DNA from: a virus
Length of the DNA stretch: 43,127 bases
Reading direction: 5' to 3' (one strand)
IMG/VR virus record: IMGVR_UViG_3300040801_002965
Coordinates: 1-43,127 of that record
Shown: in pieces, positions 8,282 through 14,972 of the stretch
How positions within the stretch are numbered: the first letter of the stretch is position 1
How the letters are laid out: each line of letters opens with the position of its first letter
Made by a program: the position numbers and the translations under genes
The notes under the pieces: generated by a model
The model's database searches: none
What the model was told of the DNA's origin: nothing
Seen by the model: the letters and a program-made list of their open reading frames with translations, nothing else

Positions 8282-8516
8282 GGTTCACCCCCACCTGGTC
8301 CGCGGTTTCCTTGTCCACGTGCAGCTCGAGGCGGCCGAACTCGATACCCATGCGCTCGACGAAGCTGGCCAGCTCCGGCTGCTGGTCTTTCATGCGATCG
8401 AAGGCGCGCCGGCGTTCCTCGGGCGGCAGCTCGCTGAGGTTGACCATGCCCTTCTCGATCGGATCGCCGCGGGAAACCTTCACCGGCGCCGGCCAGTTGC
8501 AGTTGAACTGCTTCAT
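8268..8516 (-). CDS. Hypothetical early protein (82 aa)
   Basis: Begins MKQFNCNWPAPVKVSRGDP and contains LSELPPEERRRAFDRMKDQQ followed by an acidic C-terminus. Soluble, with no recognised domain. ATG at 8516 overlaps the upstream stop (ATGA). Confidence 0.7.
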   Translation of the reverse strand: MKQFNCNWPAPVKVSRGDPIEKGMVNLSELPPEERRRAFDRMKDQQPELASFVERMGIEFGRLELHVDKETADQVGVNRDAG

Positions 8517-8824
8517 GGCGCCACCGCCTTTGCCAGGGGATCCAGTCCCGGCTCGTCGGCCCAGTAGCGCACGGTGTAGTCCTGCTCGGCGATCGGGGTT
8601 TCCGTTCCGACCAGGTACCAGCCGGCTTCCCAGGGCTGATCGCCGTTCCGCCACTCGCCCAACTCCCAACACAGTTCGCCCTCGGGCGTTTCCAGCACCA
8701 GCCAGACGCCAGTGGCAGTGCGGGGCTTGTAGCGCTCGGGGTCTTTCAGGACCAGCAGGGCGTTCATGATGATCACGCCCTGGTCGAGCAGCCTGACCGT
8801 TTCGTTGGTCGCTTCCATGCTCAT
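8513..8824 (-). CDS. Hypothetical early protein (103 aa)
   Basis: The second half is Trp-rich and probably beta-structured (GVWLVLETPEGELCWELGEW; WEAGWYLVG). ATG at 8824 overlaps the upstream stop by four bases. No family recognised and no membrane segment. Confidence 0.7.
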   Translation of the reverse strand: MSMEATNETVRLLDQGVIIMNALLVLKDPERYKPRTATGVWLVLETPEGELCWELGEWRNGDQPWEAGWYLVGTETPIAEQDYTVRYWADEPGLDPLAKAVAP

Positions 8825-9078
8825 ATCGCCAGCACCCCCTGCAGCTCCTGGCGCGCCGCCTGCTCGAGCAGCTCGCCGTTGAGCTTGATCTGGATCTGCA
8901 GGTGCACCAGCACCGCGTCGGTGCGGGTGGCCAGGCCCTGGCGGATTCGGATGGCCTGGGGCATCAGGCCCACGTGCTCCACCAGGCGGGCGTCTCGCTG
9001 CGTTGCCATGCCGCCTTCAACGCGCCGGCACAGGGCCGCCCACTGGGCTTCGTTGAGCCCTTCCAGTTGCTTGCTCAT
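8821..9078 (-). CDS. Hypothetical early protein (85 aa)
   Basis: A helical protein starting MSKQLEGLNEAQWAALCRRV. The ATG overlaps the stop of the membrane-protein gene upstream. No known motif. Part of the overlapping block of small early genes from 10.8 to 6.4 kb. Confidence 0.68.
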   Translation of the reverse strand: MSKQLEGLNEAQWAALCRRVEGGMATQRDARLVEHVGLMPQAIRIRQGLATRTDAVLVHLQIQIKLNGELLEQAARQELQGVLAI

Positions 9079-9308
9079 GGGTTGAACCTCCGTTGCCGGC
9101 GAACACGCCGGCGCAGGGCCTGGCCGCTGATCCAGATCAGGAGTGTGAGAATCAGGACCAGCGGCCAGGCGAAAAGGGCGAGCCACGTCCGGCCCTCGGA
9201 GTTGCCCGCCCAGCGCATGATGTCGTTGCAGCCGCTGTCGTCGATGAACATCAGCAGCCGCATGCCAAGGAAGGCGTAGATGAGGCCAATAGCAATACCG
9301 AGCTTCAT
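9075..9308 (-). CDS. Small two-helix membrane protein (77 aa)
   Basis: Two hydrophobic segments (about 3-22, and 43-60 with ALFAWPLVLILTLLIWI) flank a short polar loop. The C-terminus is strongly basic (RRRVRRQRR) and probably cytoplasmic. ATG at 9308 overlaps the upstream stop. Holin-like in size but in the early operon, so a superinfection-exclusion or membrane-stress role is equally possible. Confidence 0.7.
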   Translation of the reverse strand: MKLGIAIGLIYAFLGMRLLMFIDDSGCNDIMRWAGNSEGRTWLALFAWPLVLILTLLIWISGQALRRRVRRQRRFNP

Positions 9309-9643
9309 GACGACGCTCCCTCCGTCGCTGGAACGAAGCACGGCCGGCGTCCGCCATCGGGCTGGAGGATCTCCAGCTCGTGGATCTGGAACAGCCCGCC
9401 CAGCGTCCAGTCGCAGCCCTTGCCGTCGACGTAGCGCCCGATGCAGGAAAAGCCCCAGATGTGCGCCACATCCTCGAAGGATTCGCCCTGGCCGGCGTTG
9501 ATCAGGTCCTGAGCGCTCTGCAGGGTGCCGCATCGCGGGCAGCGGACCGTGCAGTCCTCGAGGCGTTCATGGCCCTGGGCTTTCAGCTCGTCGCGCAGTT
9601 GCTCGAGCGTGATCGTTCTGATGCTGTTGGTCGAGTCGGTCAC
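9305..9643 (-). CDS. Zinc-ribbon-like early protein (112 aa)
   Basis: Contains CPRCG followed by GFSCIGRYVDGKGCDWTLGG, four cysteines that could bind one zinc. This layout recalls small phage proteins of the VVA0879 type, an assignment from memory and not certain. Start GTG 9643 overlaps the recombinase stop (GTGA) and has GGGAGG upstream. Function unknown. Confidence 0.75.
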   Translation of the reverse strand: MTDSTNSIRTITLEQLRDELKAQGHERLEDCTVRCPRCGTLQSAQDLINAGQGESFEDVAHIWGFSCIGRYVDGKGCDWTLGGLFQIHELEILQPDGGRRPCFVPATEGASS

Positions 9644-10257
9644 GACGCCTCCCGGAGCGCTTGCTCGATGTCTTCGCGGTCGGGGAGGGTGTAGATGTCG
9701 GTGCTGCGGCCGTCCTTGTGGCCCAGGGCCAGGCGGGCGATCGCCTTGGGGTCCTGGGCCGTGGAGCGGCGCATGATCCGCTTGGCGAAGGTGTGGCGCC
9801 ACCAGTGCGGCGTGGCCTCGATCTGCAGGCCGGCGGCCCGGCACCAGTTCTTCATGCGGATCTGCAGCAAGCGGTCGGAAACGAAGCCGCCCTGGCGGTT
9901 GACCACCAGCGGGCTGTCCGGATACATCGGCCGGCCCAGCTCGCGGCGAATGCCCAGCAGCGACTGGATGGCGTAGCGCGCCGGGTTGGTCAGGTAAACC
10001 TCGTAGCCGTGGCCGCCCTTGGCCTTCTCGCCGTCGATGGTCATATAGCCGCTGGCCAAGCTCTCGCGCGCATCGCGCACGGTCATGCGGATCAGCGCGC
10101 CGACGCGGATACCGGTGTGCCGAAGCACGCGCATCCAGGCCAGGTCACGCCGCGCCCAGGGGCAGCGCAGGCGCTTCAAGTGGGCGAACAACTTCTTTTC
10201 CTCGCTCTCGGTCATGTAGCGGTCAAACACCTTCCGGTGCGTGATTCGGTTTCGCAT
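9640..10257 (-). CDS. Catalytic-domain-only tyrosine recombinase (205 aa)
   Basis: All active-site residues of the tyrosine recombinase family are present: R51 (HTGIRVG), K80, H151-x-x-R154 (HWWRH), H180 (LGH) and nucleophile Y189 (DIYT). It lacks the N-terminal core-binding domain of integrases, and its length matches FimB/FimE-type invertases and small resolvases. It lies mid early operon, far from the att sites, so it is unlikely to be the main integrase. Resolution of multimers or a DNA inversion are possible, but no paired inverted sites were recognised. ATG follows GGAGGGACACC. Confidence 0.9.
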   Translation of the reverse strand: MRNRITHRKVFDRYMTESEEKKLFAHLKRLRCPWARRDLAWMRVLRHTGIRVGALIRMTVRDARESLASGYMTIDGEKAKGGHGYEVYLTNPARYAIQSLLGIRRELGRPMYPDSPLVVNRQGGFVSDRLLQIRMKNWCRAAGLQIEATPHWWRHTFAKRIMRRSTAQDPKAIARLALGHKDGRSTDIYTLPDREDIEQALREAS

Positions 10258-10633
10258 GGTGTCCCTCCATTGCGAGTGGGTTTCTGCGCCAGCAGGGCAG
10301 GCCCGTGCCGTGGTACTGGACCTCGATCAGGCAGGCTGCTGGGCGGTCTAAGTGGTCGAGCCGGACGGCTCGCGGAATAACCAGGTGATGCGGCGCCATG
10401 CACCCGGGGCGCATTGGCTGTAGTGGGACGGCGCATTGCGGGCGGCCGTCCGTCAGGTACAGGTCCAGCCACAGTTCGCGGTCATCGCGAATCAGCAAGA
10501 TCAGAAGCTGGCCCACCGACAGCGCGCAGCCGATTTCCAGCCACACGCGTCGGCGGCGATGGGGCGCCACCGGATCCGCGCAGGTCAGCATCTGGACGCG
10601 GTCGGCGCGCTTGATGGCGGCTACGGCGCTCAT
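10223..10633 (-). CDS. Hypothetical early protein (136 aa)
   Basis: Begins MSAVAAIKRADRVQML; a hydrophobic stretch (CALSVGQLLILLIRD, about 36-50) precedes ELWLDLYL. Several Cys and His residues in the second half have no clear metal pattern. ATG at 10633 overlaps the upstream stop. The gene end overlaps the tyrosine recombinase start by 35 bases. No family recognised. Confidence 0.6.
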   Translation of the reverse strand: MSAVAAIKRADRVQMLTCADPVAPHRRRRVWLEIGCALSVGQLLILLIRDDRELWLDLYLTDGRPQCAVPLQPMRPGCMAPHHLVIPRAVRLDHLDRPAACLIEVQYHGTGLPCWRRNPLAMEGHHAKPNHAPEGV

Positions 10634-10848
10634 GAGCGGCCCAGCTCCCAGCCGTCGATCTGGCTGTCTTCGGGCCACAGTTTTTCGGCGCGGCGCAGGG
10701 CCGGGCAGGGGCGCGGCTGGTGTTGCCGGCGGCTGGCCTGGTGGCGGCGTGCCGTGCGGCGGTTCGCGCCGGCGTCCACGGCCAGGCCGATCAGCGCGCA
10801 CAGTGCGGCGCCTGCGGCGATCAGAGAAATGACGGCCAGCGCGCTCAT
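10630..10848 (-). CDS. Small single-pass membrane protein (72 aa)
   Basis: N-terminal membrane helix MSALAVISLIAAGAALCALI followed by a basic tail rich in Arg, His and Gln. ATG at 10848 overlaps the lipoprotein stop (ATGA). It pairs with the lipoprotein next door, a spanin-like arrangement, but its tail is too short and basic for an i-spanin. Confidence 0.6.
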   Translation of the reverse strand: MSALAVISLIAAGAALCALIGLAVDAGANRRTARRHQASRRQHQPRPCPALRRAEKLWPEDSQIDGWELGRS

Positions 10849-11153
10849 TCCGTCAGCTCCAGGGGCTGTGCCGCATGGCCTTCGGTCAGGCCAATGCACC
10901 GGGTGTGTTGACTCGGGAAGAACAGCGTGCGGCGATAGCCGTCGGTGTCGATCGCCTCGATCCTGATCTGGTAGCCGGAGCTCCGGACGATGTTGAAGTT
11001 CTCCGCTTTCACGGTGAATCGTTGGCCGTCGCGGAAGTCGACGCATTCCACGCGGGCGGTCGTCAACTGGTTTTCCACTTCTGGCGGTACCCAACAGCCA
11101 GCCAGCAAGGCCGAGGCCGTCGCGATGATGAACAGTCGTGCGAAAAAGAGCAT
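10845..11153 (-). CDS. Small lipoprotein (102 aa)
   Basis: Signal peptide with lipobox LLAGC (C20), then an 80-residue periplasmic domain with a likely beta structure (RVECVDFRDGQRFTVKAENF) and two more cysteines. Probably attached to a membrane facing the periplasm. ATG follows GGAGGGACACC. Early-operon lipoproteins of phages often act in superinfection exclusion; here that is inference only. Confidence 0.78.
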   Translation of the reverse strand: MLFFARLFIIATASALLAGCWVPPEVENQLTTARVECVDFRDGQRFTVKAENFNIVRSSGYQIRIEAIDTDGYRRTLFFPSQHTRCIGLTEGHAAQPLELTE

Positions 11154-11163
11154 GGTGTCCCTC

Positions 11164-11643
11164 CTACTCGTCGTCTTCGGCCAGGGCTTCGAGCCTGGAC
11201 AGGAATTCGAGGCCGGTTTGGGCGTCCTCGATTAGCTCGCGCCGCACCTGGCGCACGGCCTTGCGGCTGATTCGTCCATTGGGTGCGGCCAGCGCCTCGC
11301 GGATGGCGGCCGCGGTTTCGCCGATTTCGGCGTGGTGCTTGGCGTAGAGGTCCAGCAGTTCCAGGTCGTGGGTTTTGCTGAACTCGCCCAGGGGGATGAT
11401 TCCGTGGCCCACGTCGGCCGCCAGGGCGGCGAGGATCTGGAAGTCGCCGGCCGTGCGCATCACCGGAATGGCCTCGCGCAGCGTCAGCTCGCTGTCGTGC
11501 GCCGGGTCGGCCTTGTTCGAAAGCGTGCCGGGGCGCATGCCCACCAGCGGGGCCAGGCCCACCGCGCCGCGCGGCTGCGCCGGATCGGCCGGGCGCCAGT
11601 CGTGCACGGTGCGGTAGATGGCCATTGCTAGGGCGTCGAACAT
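11164..11643 (-). CDS. CII-like phage regulatory protein (159 aa)
   Basis: Resembles the phage regulatory CII (CP76) family: YRTVHDW near the start, then GLAPLVGMRPGTLSNKADPA, a helix-turn-helix in the style of P2-group Apl/CII proteins, followed by LTLREAIPVM and AALAADVGH. The C-terminal half is helical. It likely controls the lysis-lysogeny decision or early transcription. GGAGGG precedes ATG 11643, and only two bases separate it from the upstream gene. Confidence 0.82.
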   Translation of the reverse strand: MFDALAMAIYRTVHDWRPADPAQPRGAVGLAPLVGMRPGTLSNKADPAHDSELTLREAIPVMRTAGDFQILAALAADVGHGIIPLGEFSKTHDLELLDLYAKHHAEIGETAAAIREALAAPNGRISRKAVRQVRRELIEDAQTGLEFLSRLEALAEDDE

Positions 11644-11645
11644 GG

Positions 11646-12026
11646 TCAGCCCTCCCCCTGCTCTGGACGAAGACAGAACTGTTCAAACGTCTGGTATTCG
11701 TCCCAAACGTCGAGGATCAAATCGGCGCCGGACAGGGCGAGTTGGCCCCGAGCAAGCAACTCCACGATCAGCAGAGCAAGATGAAGCGGGAATTCTGGGT
11801 CCCGCATCCGCTCCCGGATGCGGGCGAATTCCTTGTCGGAAACCTGGGGGCAGGTCTCCCCTTCAGATTTCAGAAGCTGGCGACAGGCGTTCTCGACGAA
11901 ATCCCGCATGCTCAGCCGGCGCTTAGCGGCGAATACCTTGACGCGGTTGTGTAGCGCCGGGTCCAGCATGGTGGTAAAGGGCACTTTGACCGGGGCGCCC
12001 GCATAAACGCTTGTCTGAACCAGCAT
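11646..12026 (-). CDS. Ribbon-helix-helix-like protein (126 aa)
   Basis: Residues 14-54 (VKVPFTTMLDPALHNRVKVF then RLSMRDFVENACRQLL) fit a strand plus two helices, as in Arc/CopG-type DNA-binding proteins. A further 70 residues follow with no known motif. Second gene of the leftward operon, next to another RHH protein and divergent from the repressor, so a Cro-like regulatory role is plausible. Confidence 0.65.
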   Translation of the reverse strand: MLVQTSVYAGAPVKVPFTTMLDPALHNRVKVFAAKRRLSMRDFVENACRQLLKSEGETCPQVSDKEFARIRERMRDPEFPLHLALLIVELLARGQLALSGADLILDVWDEYQTFEQFCLRPEQGEG

Positions 12027-12032
12027 CGTGGA

Positions 12033-12221
12033 TTACCCCGCCTTTTTCACTGGCACCTGACTGCCTGAACCGGCAGTCTTTTGCGCAAGGTGGGCACGGA
12101 GAGCGCGCTCCAGAACCTCGCGCATCGTGCAGCCTGTGGAGGCTGCCTGGATTTTCAGGGCACGAAACAACTCAGCATCGATGTGAGTGCCCAACTGAAC
12201 TGGCCGGCGGTCGGTATCCAT
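12033..12221 (-). CDS. Ribbon-helix-helix regulator (62 aa)
   Basis: An Arc/CopG-type fold in miniature: strand RPVQLGTHID, helix AELFRALKIQAASTG, turn, helix TMREVLERALRAHLA. First gene of the leftward early operon, divergent from the XRE repressor with few bases between, so it probably regulates the early promoter. No ribosome site precedes ATG 12221. A candidate promoter lies at 12274-12303. Confidence 0.75.
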   Translation of the reverse strand: MDTDRRPVQLGTHIDAELFRALKIQAASTGCTMREVLERALRAHLAQKTAGSGSQVPVKKAG

Positions 12222-12248
12222 GTTGTAATCAGCTTTGATGATGTAGAA

Positions 12249-12830
12249 ATGGATAAATCAAGCAATGAGCTGCACGATACAGGCACTCAAATGCCCATGT
12301 CAAGGGGTGATGTGGAATTGGGGTGCGTGTTCGTGAGCGAATCGGGCACAGAATTGCGCGAAATGCTCAAGATTGAGCGCAAGAAAGCGGGGTTTTCGTC
12401 TAGGGACAGCCTGGCGAAGGCCACTGGGTGGGGCGCGCGAAGCATCACCGCTTACGAAAATGGCGAGTCGCCGCCCAGCGCGGATTTCCTCGTCGATTTT
12501 GCAAAGGCCACCCAGGCGGATTTCGGCGAGCTGATGCGGTTGTGGCTCGAGGAAACCGGCAATCACGACCTGGCGGCGCAGGTGGAACCGGAAGGAGTCA
12601 GGGACGAGGCCGCCGCATATATACCGACGAAGCCGGAGCAGCTCGGGGAACTGAGAAGCCGACTGGAAGTGTCGGTAATGCCAAAGGAGTGGTCGCTGTT
12701 GCTACAGGAACTGGTGTTTCAGGGCGGCATGACGGTACCGGCGGCTTGCACGATTGCCGATTTTTGGGATGCTTGGAGCCCAGACCCTACGTTTCTAGAG
12801 TCACTACAAGATGATCCGCCTGGGCGGTAG
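12249..12830 (+). CDS. XRE-family repressor candidate
   Basis: A lambda-repressor-like helix-turn-helix (LREMLKIERKKAGFSSRDSL...SITAYENGESPPS) is followed by about 100 residues with no S24 peptidase signature. First gene of the rightward lysogenic cassette, divergent from the early operon, so it is the likely prophage repressor. The start is uncertain: ATG 12249 gives 193 residues without a ribosome site; ATG 12291 (179 residues, AGG seven bases upstream) and GTG starts nearer the HTH also fit. A downstream start would better free the promoter at 12274-12303. Confidence 0.82.
   Translation: MDKSSNELHDTGTQMPMSRGDVELGCVFVSESGTELREMLKIERKKAGFSSRDSLAKATGWGARSITAYENGESPPSADFLVDFAKATQADFGELMRLWLEETGNHDLAAQVEPEGVRDEAAAYIPTKPEQLGELRSRLEVSVMPKEWSLLLQELVFQGGMTVPAACTIADFWDAWSPDPTFLESLQDDPPGR
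12274..12303 (-). promoter_or_regulatory. Candidate leftward early promoter
   Basis: On the minus strand TTGACA (12303-12298) and TATCGT (12279-12274) are 18 bases apart, a sigma-70-like pair with a perfect -35. It would start about 45 bases before the RHH gene. The small palindrome GGCActcaaaTGCC (12282-12295) lies between the two boxes and could be an operator. Confidence 0.45.
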
Positions 12831-12844
12831 GGAGGATGGATCCG

Positions 12845-13246
12845 ATGGGCTATGAAGATGATTGGAGAGAACGCAGTGTTCGTATTCAGTTCCACCACCA
12901 AAAAACGATGGAGGCACTTCAATCTGCGTGGGTTGCTTCGAAAGAAGATTCCAACTACCGGACTTGTATCCGGGCGCTGCATAACCACGCCCTCCAGCAG
13001 TGCAAGTTCCAAGACACGGGTTACGTGACGATAAAGGCGTCCGGTCGAGCAGGAGAATCCTGCCACGTATGTAGGGAGCTAGACGGTAAGATTTTCCCGA
13101 TTGAAGTCGAAGAAAGTGCCCCGCATTTGCCAGTAGCTGGCTGCAAATGCACGGGCTACGAGGACCATCAGACGGGATTTTGTCTGTGTCGTTATGAATC
13201 GGCGTTTGAAGATGAATTTGAGCAGCAGCAGGGGGCACGAGCATGA
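12845..13246 (+). CDS. Multi-cysteine protein with MuF-like C-terminal motif (133 aa)
   Basis: Three cysteine pairs: CHVC (73-76), CKC (100-102) and CLC (113-115), in the order CxxC-x2-LDGK...LPVAGCKC...GFCLC. The middle part resembles the metal-binding end of Mu gpF-type minor head proteins (C-x-x-C-x-x-LDG...P...CRC), but the rest does not. ATG 12845 is preferred over 12836 because GGAGG lies nine bases upstream of it. Transcribed with the repressor. A zinc-binding role is likely; function unknown. Confidence 0.72.
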   Translation: MGYEDDWRERSVRIQFHHQKTMEALQSAWVASKEDSNYRTCIRALHNHALQQCKFQDTGYVTIKASGRAGESCHVCRELDGKIFPIEVEESAPHLPVAGCKCTGYEDHQTGFCLCRYESAFEDEFEQQQGARA

Positions 13247-13584
13247 GAAAAGCTTCGGTTCTAGCGATGGTGGCTTTCGCAATAGCCGGTTGCGGCCAGG
13301 CGTCTTCGAATGAAGCAGGAGATGGAGTCGACTGGCGTGATTGGTGCGCCCAGGTTGAGACTGCTGCTGCAGAGATCATGCGGTCTCGACAGGCTGGATT
13401 GCCGATGTCTCAGATGATGGAAATGGTTGAGGCTGACGATTCGGATGGCAGATTACTGGCCGACCTTGTTGGTATGGCCTTCGAGCACCCTCGGTACAAC
13501 AGCGACTCGGTTGCCAAAGAATCAGTTCGAAACTTCGCCGATATGGCATATCGGAAGTGCGTAGTCGACAGTCAGGGAAGATAG
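13243..13584 (+). CDS. Lipoprotein of the lysogenic cassette (113 aa)
   Basis: Signal peptide MRKASVLAMVAFAIAGC with lipobox IAGC (C17), then a helical domain with two more cysteines (WCAQVE; RKCVVD). ATG overlaps the previous stop (ATGA). Expressed with repressor and VasI-like gene, so probably made in the lysogen and exposed to the periplasm. No family recognised. Confidence 0.75.
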   Translation: MRKASVLAMVAFAIAGCGQASSNEAGDGVDWRDWCAQVETAAAEIMRSRQAGLPMSQMMEMVEADDSDGRLLADLVGMAFEHPRYNSDSVAKESVRNFADMAYRKCVVDSQGR

Positions 13585-13594
13585 GAGGGTAATC

Positions 13595-14203
13595 ATGATT
13601 AGATTTATGATTTTGGGGTTGGTGTTGGCGGTTTCGACGGTCTCGCATGCGGATGCTCAGCGGGATGTGGCTCGCTGCGCGGCTATTTCCGGAGATGCTC
13701 AACGGCTTACCTGCTACGACGAATTGGCCGAATCCATGGGGGTCGCGGAACCCGCTTCGTCGGCGAGTGAGGTTGGGCGATGGAATGTGGAAGTCGAGGT
13801 ATCTCCCATCGACGACAGCAGGAATGTGTTCCTGACAGTTGAGTCTGAGAGCGCCATCAGGAACTCCATCGGTCGTCCGGTCAAGCCGGTACTCTTCATT
13901 CGCTGCAAAGAGAACACCACCGAGGTGTTCATAGCCTGGGGCGTCTACTTGGGGCTGGATTCAACAAGGGTTCTGGAAAGACTCGATAAGCAAGACGCGA
14001 CCACCACCGCCTGGAACAACTCCACCGACAACAAGGCGGTATTTCGTAGGGGAAACAAGATCGACTACGTGAAGACCCTAATGGAACATGACAAGGTGCT
14101 CTATCAGGTCACTCCTTACAACGAAAGCCCGGTAATGGCCAGCTTTGATCTACGCGGCCTCAGCGAAGCCGTTGAGCCGCTTCGAGACTCTTGCGGCTGG
14201 TAG
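13595..14203 (+). CDS. VasI-like exported protein (202 aa)
   Basis: Has a signal peptide (about 1-21), then RDVARCAAISGD...LTCYDELA and a domain with LFIRCKENTTEVFIAWGVYL, RLDKQDATTTAWNNSTDN and PYNESPVMASFDLRGL ending in CGW. This arrangement matches the VasI (VC_A0118-type) family found in type VI secretion clusters, recognised from its motifs. No other type VI gene is present here. AGGAGG precedes ATG. Together with the adjacent lipoprotein it looks like a lysogenic-conversion unit acting in the periplasm. Confidence 0.78.
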   Translation: MIRFMILGLVLAVSTVSHADAQRDVARCAAISGDAQRLTCYDELAESMGVAEPASSASEVGRWNVEVEVSPIDDSRNVFLTVESESAIRNSIGRPVKPVLFIRCKENTTEVFIAWGVYLGLDSTRVLERLDKQDATTTAWNNSTDNKAVFRRGNKIDYVKTLMEHDKVLYQVTPYNESPVMASFDLRGLSEAVEPLRDSCGW

Positions 14204-14375
14204 GTAGCTCATTTCCTACACCACCCCGCGCGGTTCTCTGATGCAGGGCCGCGCCGGGGTGTGCACAATGGATCCTGCATCGGCCCGATAGTCCCTGGTG
14301 TGCGCTTCCCGGCTCTCTCGCCCCCGGGTAGCTTTGTGAACCGACTTTCGGGCCGTTTTCTTGGAGGGTTAGATT
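14204..14375 (+). other. Structured 172-base intergenic leader
   Basis: Three nested or competing inverted repeats: CACCCCGCGCGG against CCGCGCCGGGGTG (about 14222-14264), GATGCAGG/CCTGCATC (14240-14247, 14274-14281) and CGGCCCGA/TCGGGCCG (14281-14288, 14348-14355). The last is followed by TTTTCTT, so a terminator with a long loop is possible. The ribosome site of the next gene follows immediately. Confidence 0.5.
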
Positions 14376-14948
14376 ATGTATGTTCACTGGAATTACTACT
14401 TGGCCCTTGAAGAGGATATGGCGAAGATTGCGCGATATGTTGAGCCTGCAGAAGGAAATCTGTCCACATACTCAATTGAATTCGCCCACTTGTACTTGGC
14501 CACCTGCTCTGAGATCGATGTCGTCCTCAAGCTTTTGTGTCAATCTCTTAGCGATCGAGCAAGGCCTGAAAACATCGATGGATATAGAGAAACTATCTCC
14601 GAGAAGTGCCCTCGGCTCATCCATGAAACCTGCGCTATTCCTCGATACGATATCATTATGGCCCCTTGGAAACCTTGGGGATCTGGTGAGAACCCGGAAT
14701 GGTGGCGGCAGCATCAAGACGTAAAGCATCGACGTAGCGAGCACTTTGCAGATGCAAATTTGGGAAATGTCTTATCAGCACTAACCGCACTGCACATTGC
14801 GACCGTCTACTACTATCACCTCAGGTTCAACGACGGCAGGATGGATGATGCAATGTACACAACCACATCCAGACTTCAGCCAGAAGCAGACTTGCTGAAG
14901 CTGCCTCGAGAATACTACTACCAGAGGCTTGCTGCGCCACCGCTGTGA
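14376..14948 (+). CDS. HEPN-like cargo protein (190 aa)
   Basis: An all-helical protein of low GC. Motifs include ATCSEIDVVLKLLC (42-55), IPRYDIIMAPWKPW (88-101), WWRQHQDVKHRRSEHF (109-124) and ANLGNVLSALTALHIATVYY. I recognise this pattern from widespread HEPN-like or Abi-like hypothetical proteins; the VKH-R/H cluster could be an RNase site, which is inference. GGAGGG precedes ATG. It faces the last tail gene tail-to-tail with 24 bases between, a common site for lysogenic conversion genes. Confidence 0.7.
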   Translation: MYVHWNYYLALEEDMAKIARYVEPAEGNLSTYSIEFAHLYLATCSEIDVVLKLLCQSLSDRARPENIDGYRETISEKCPRLIHETCAIPRYDIIMAPWKPWGSGENPEWWRQHQDVKHRRSEHFADANLGNVLSALTALHIATVYYYHLRFNDGRMDDAMYTTTSRLQPEADLLKLPREYYYQRLAAPPL

Positions 14949-14972
14949 GATCGGACACGGCGTAGCGGCTAA

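Noticed and set aside
14368-14374. GTTAGAT, matching the integron attC core GTTRRRY, just before a cargo gene with inverted repeats upstream
   Set aside because: No matching RYYYAAC partner at attC distance and no integron integrase; probably chance.
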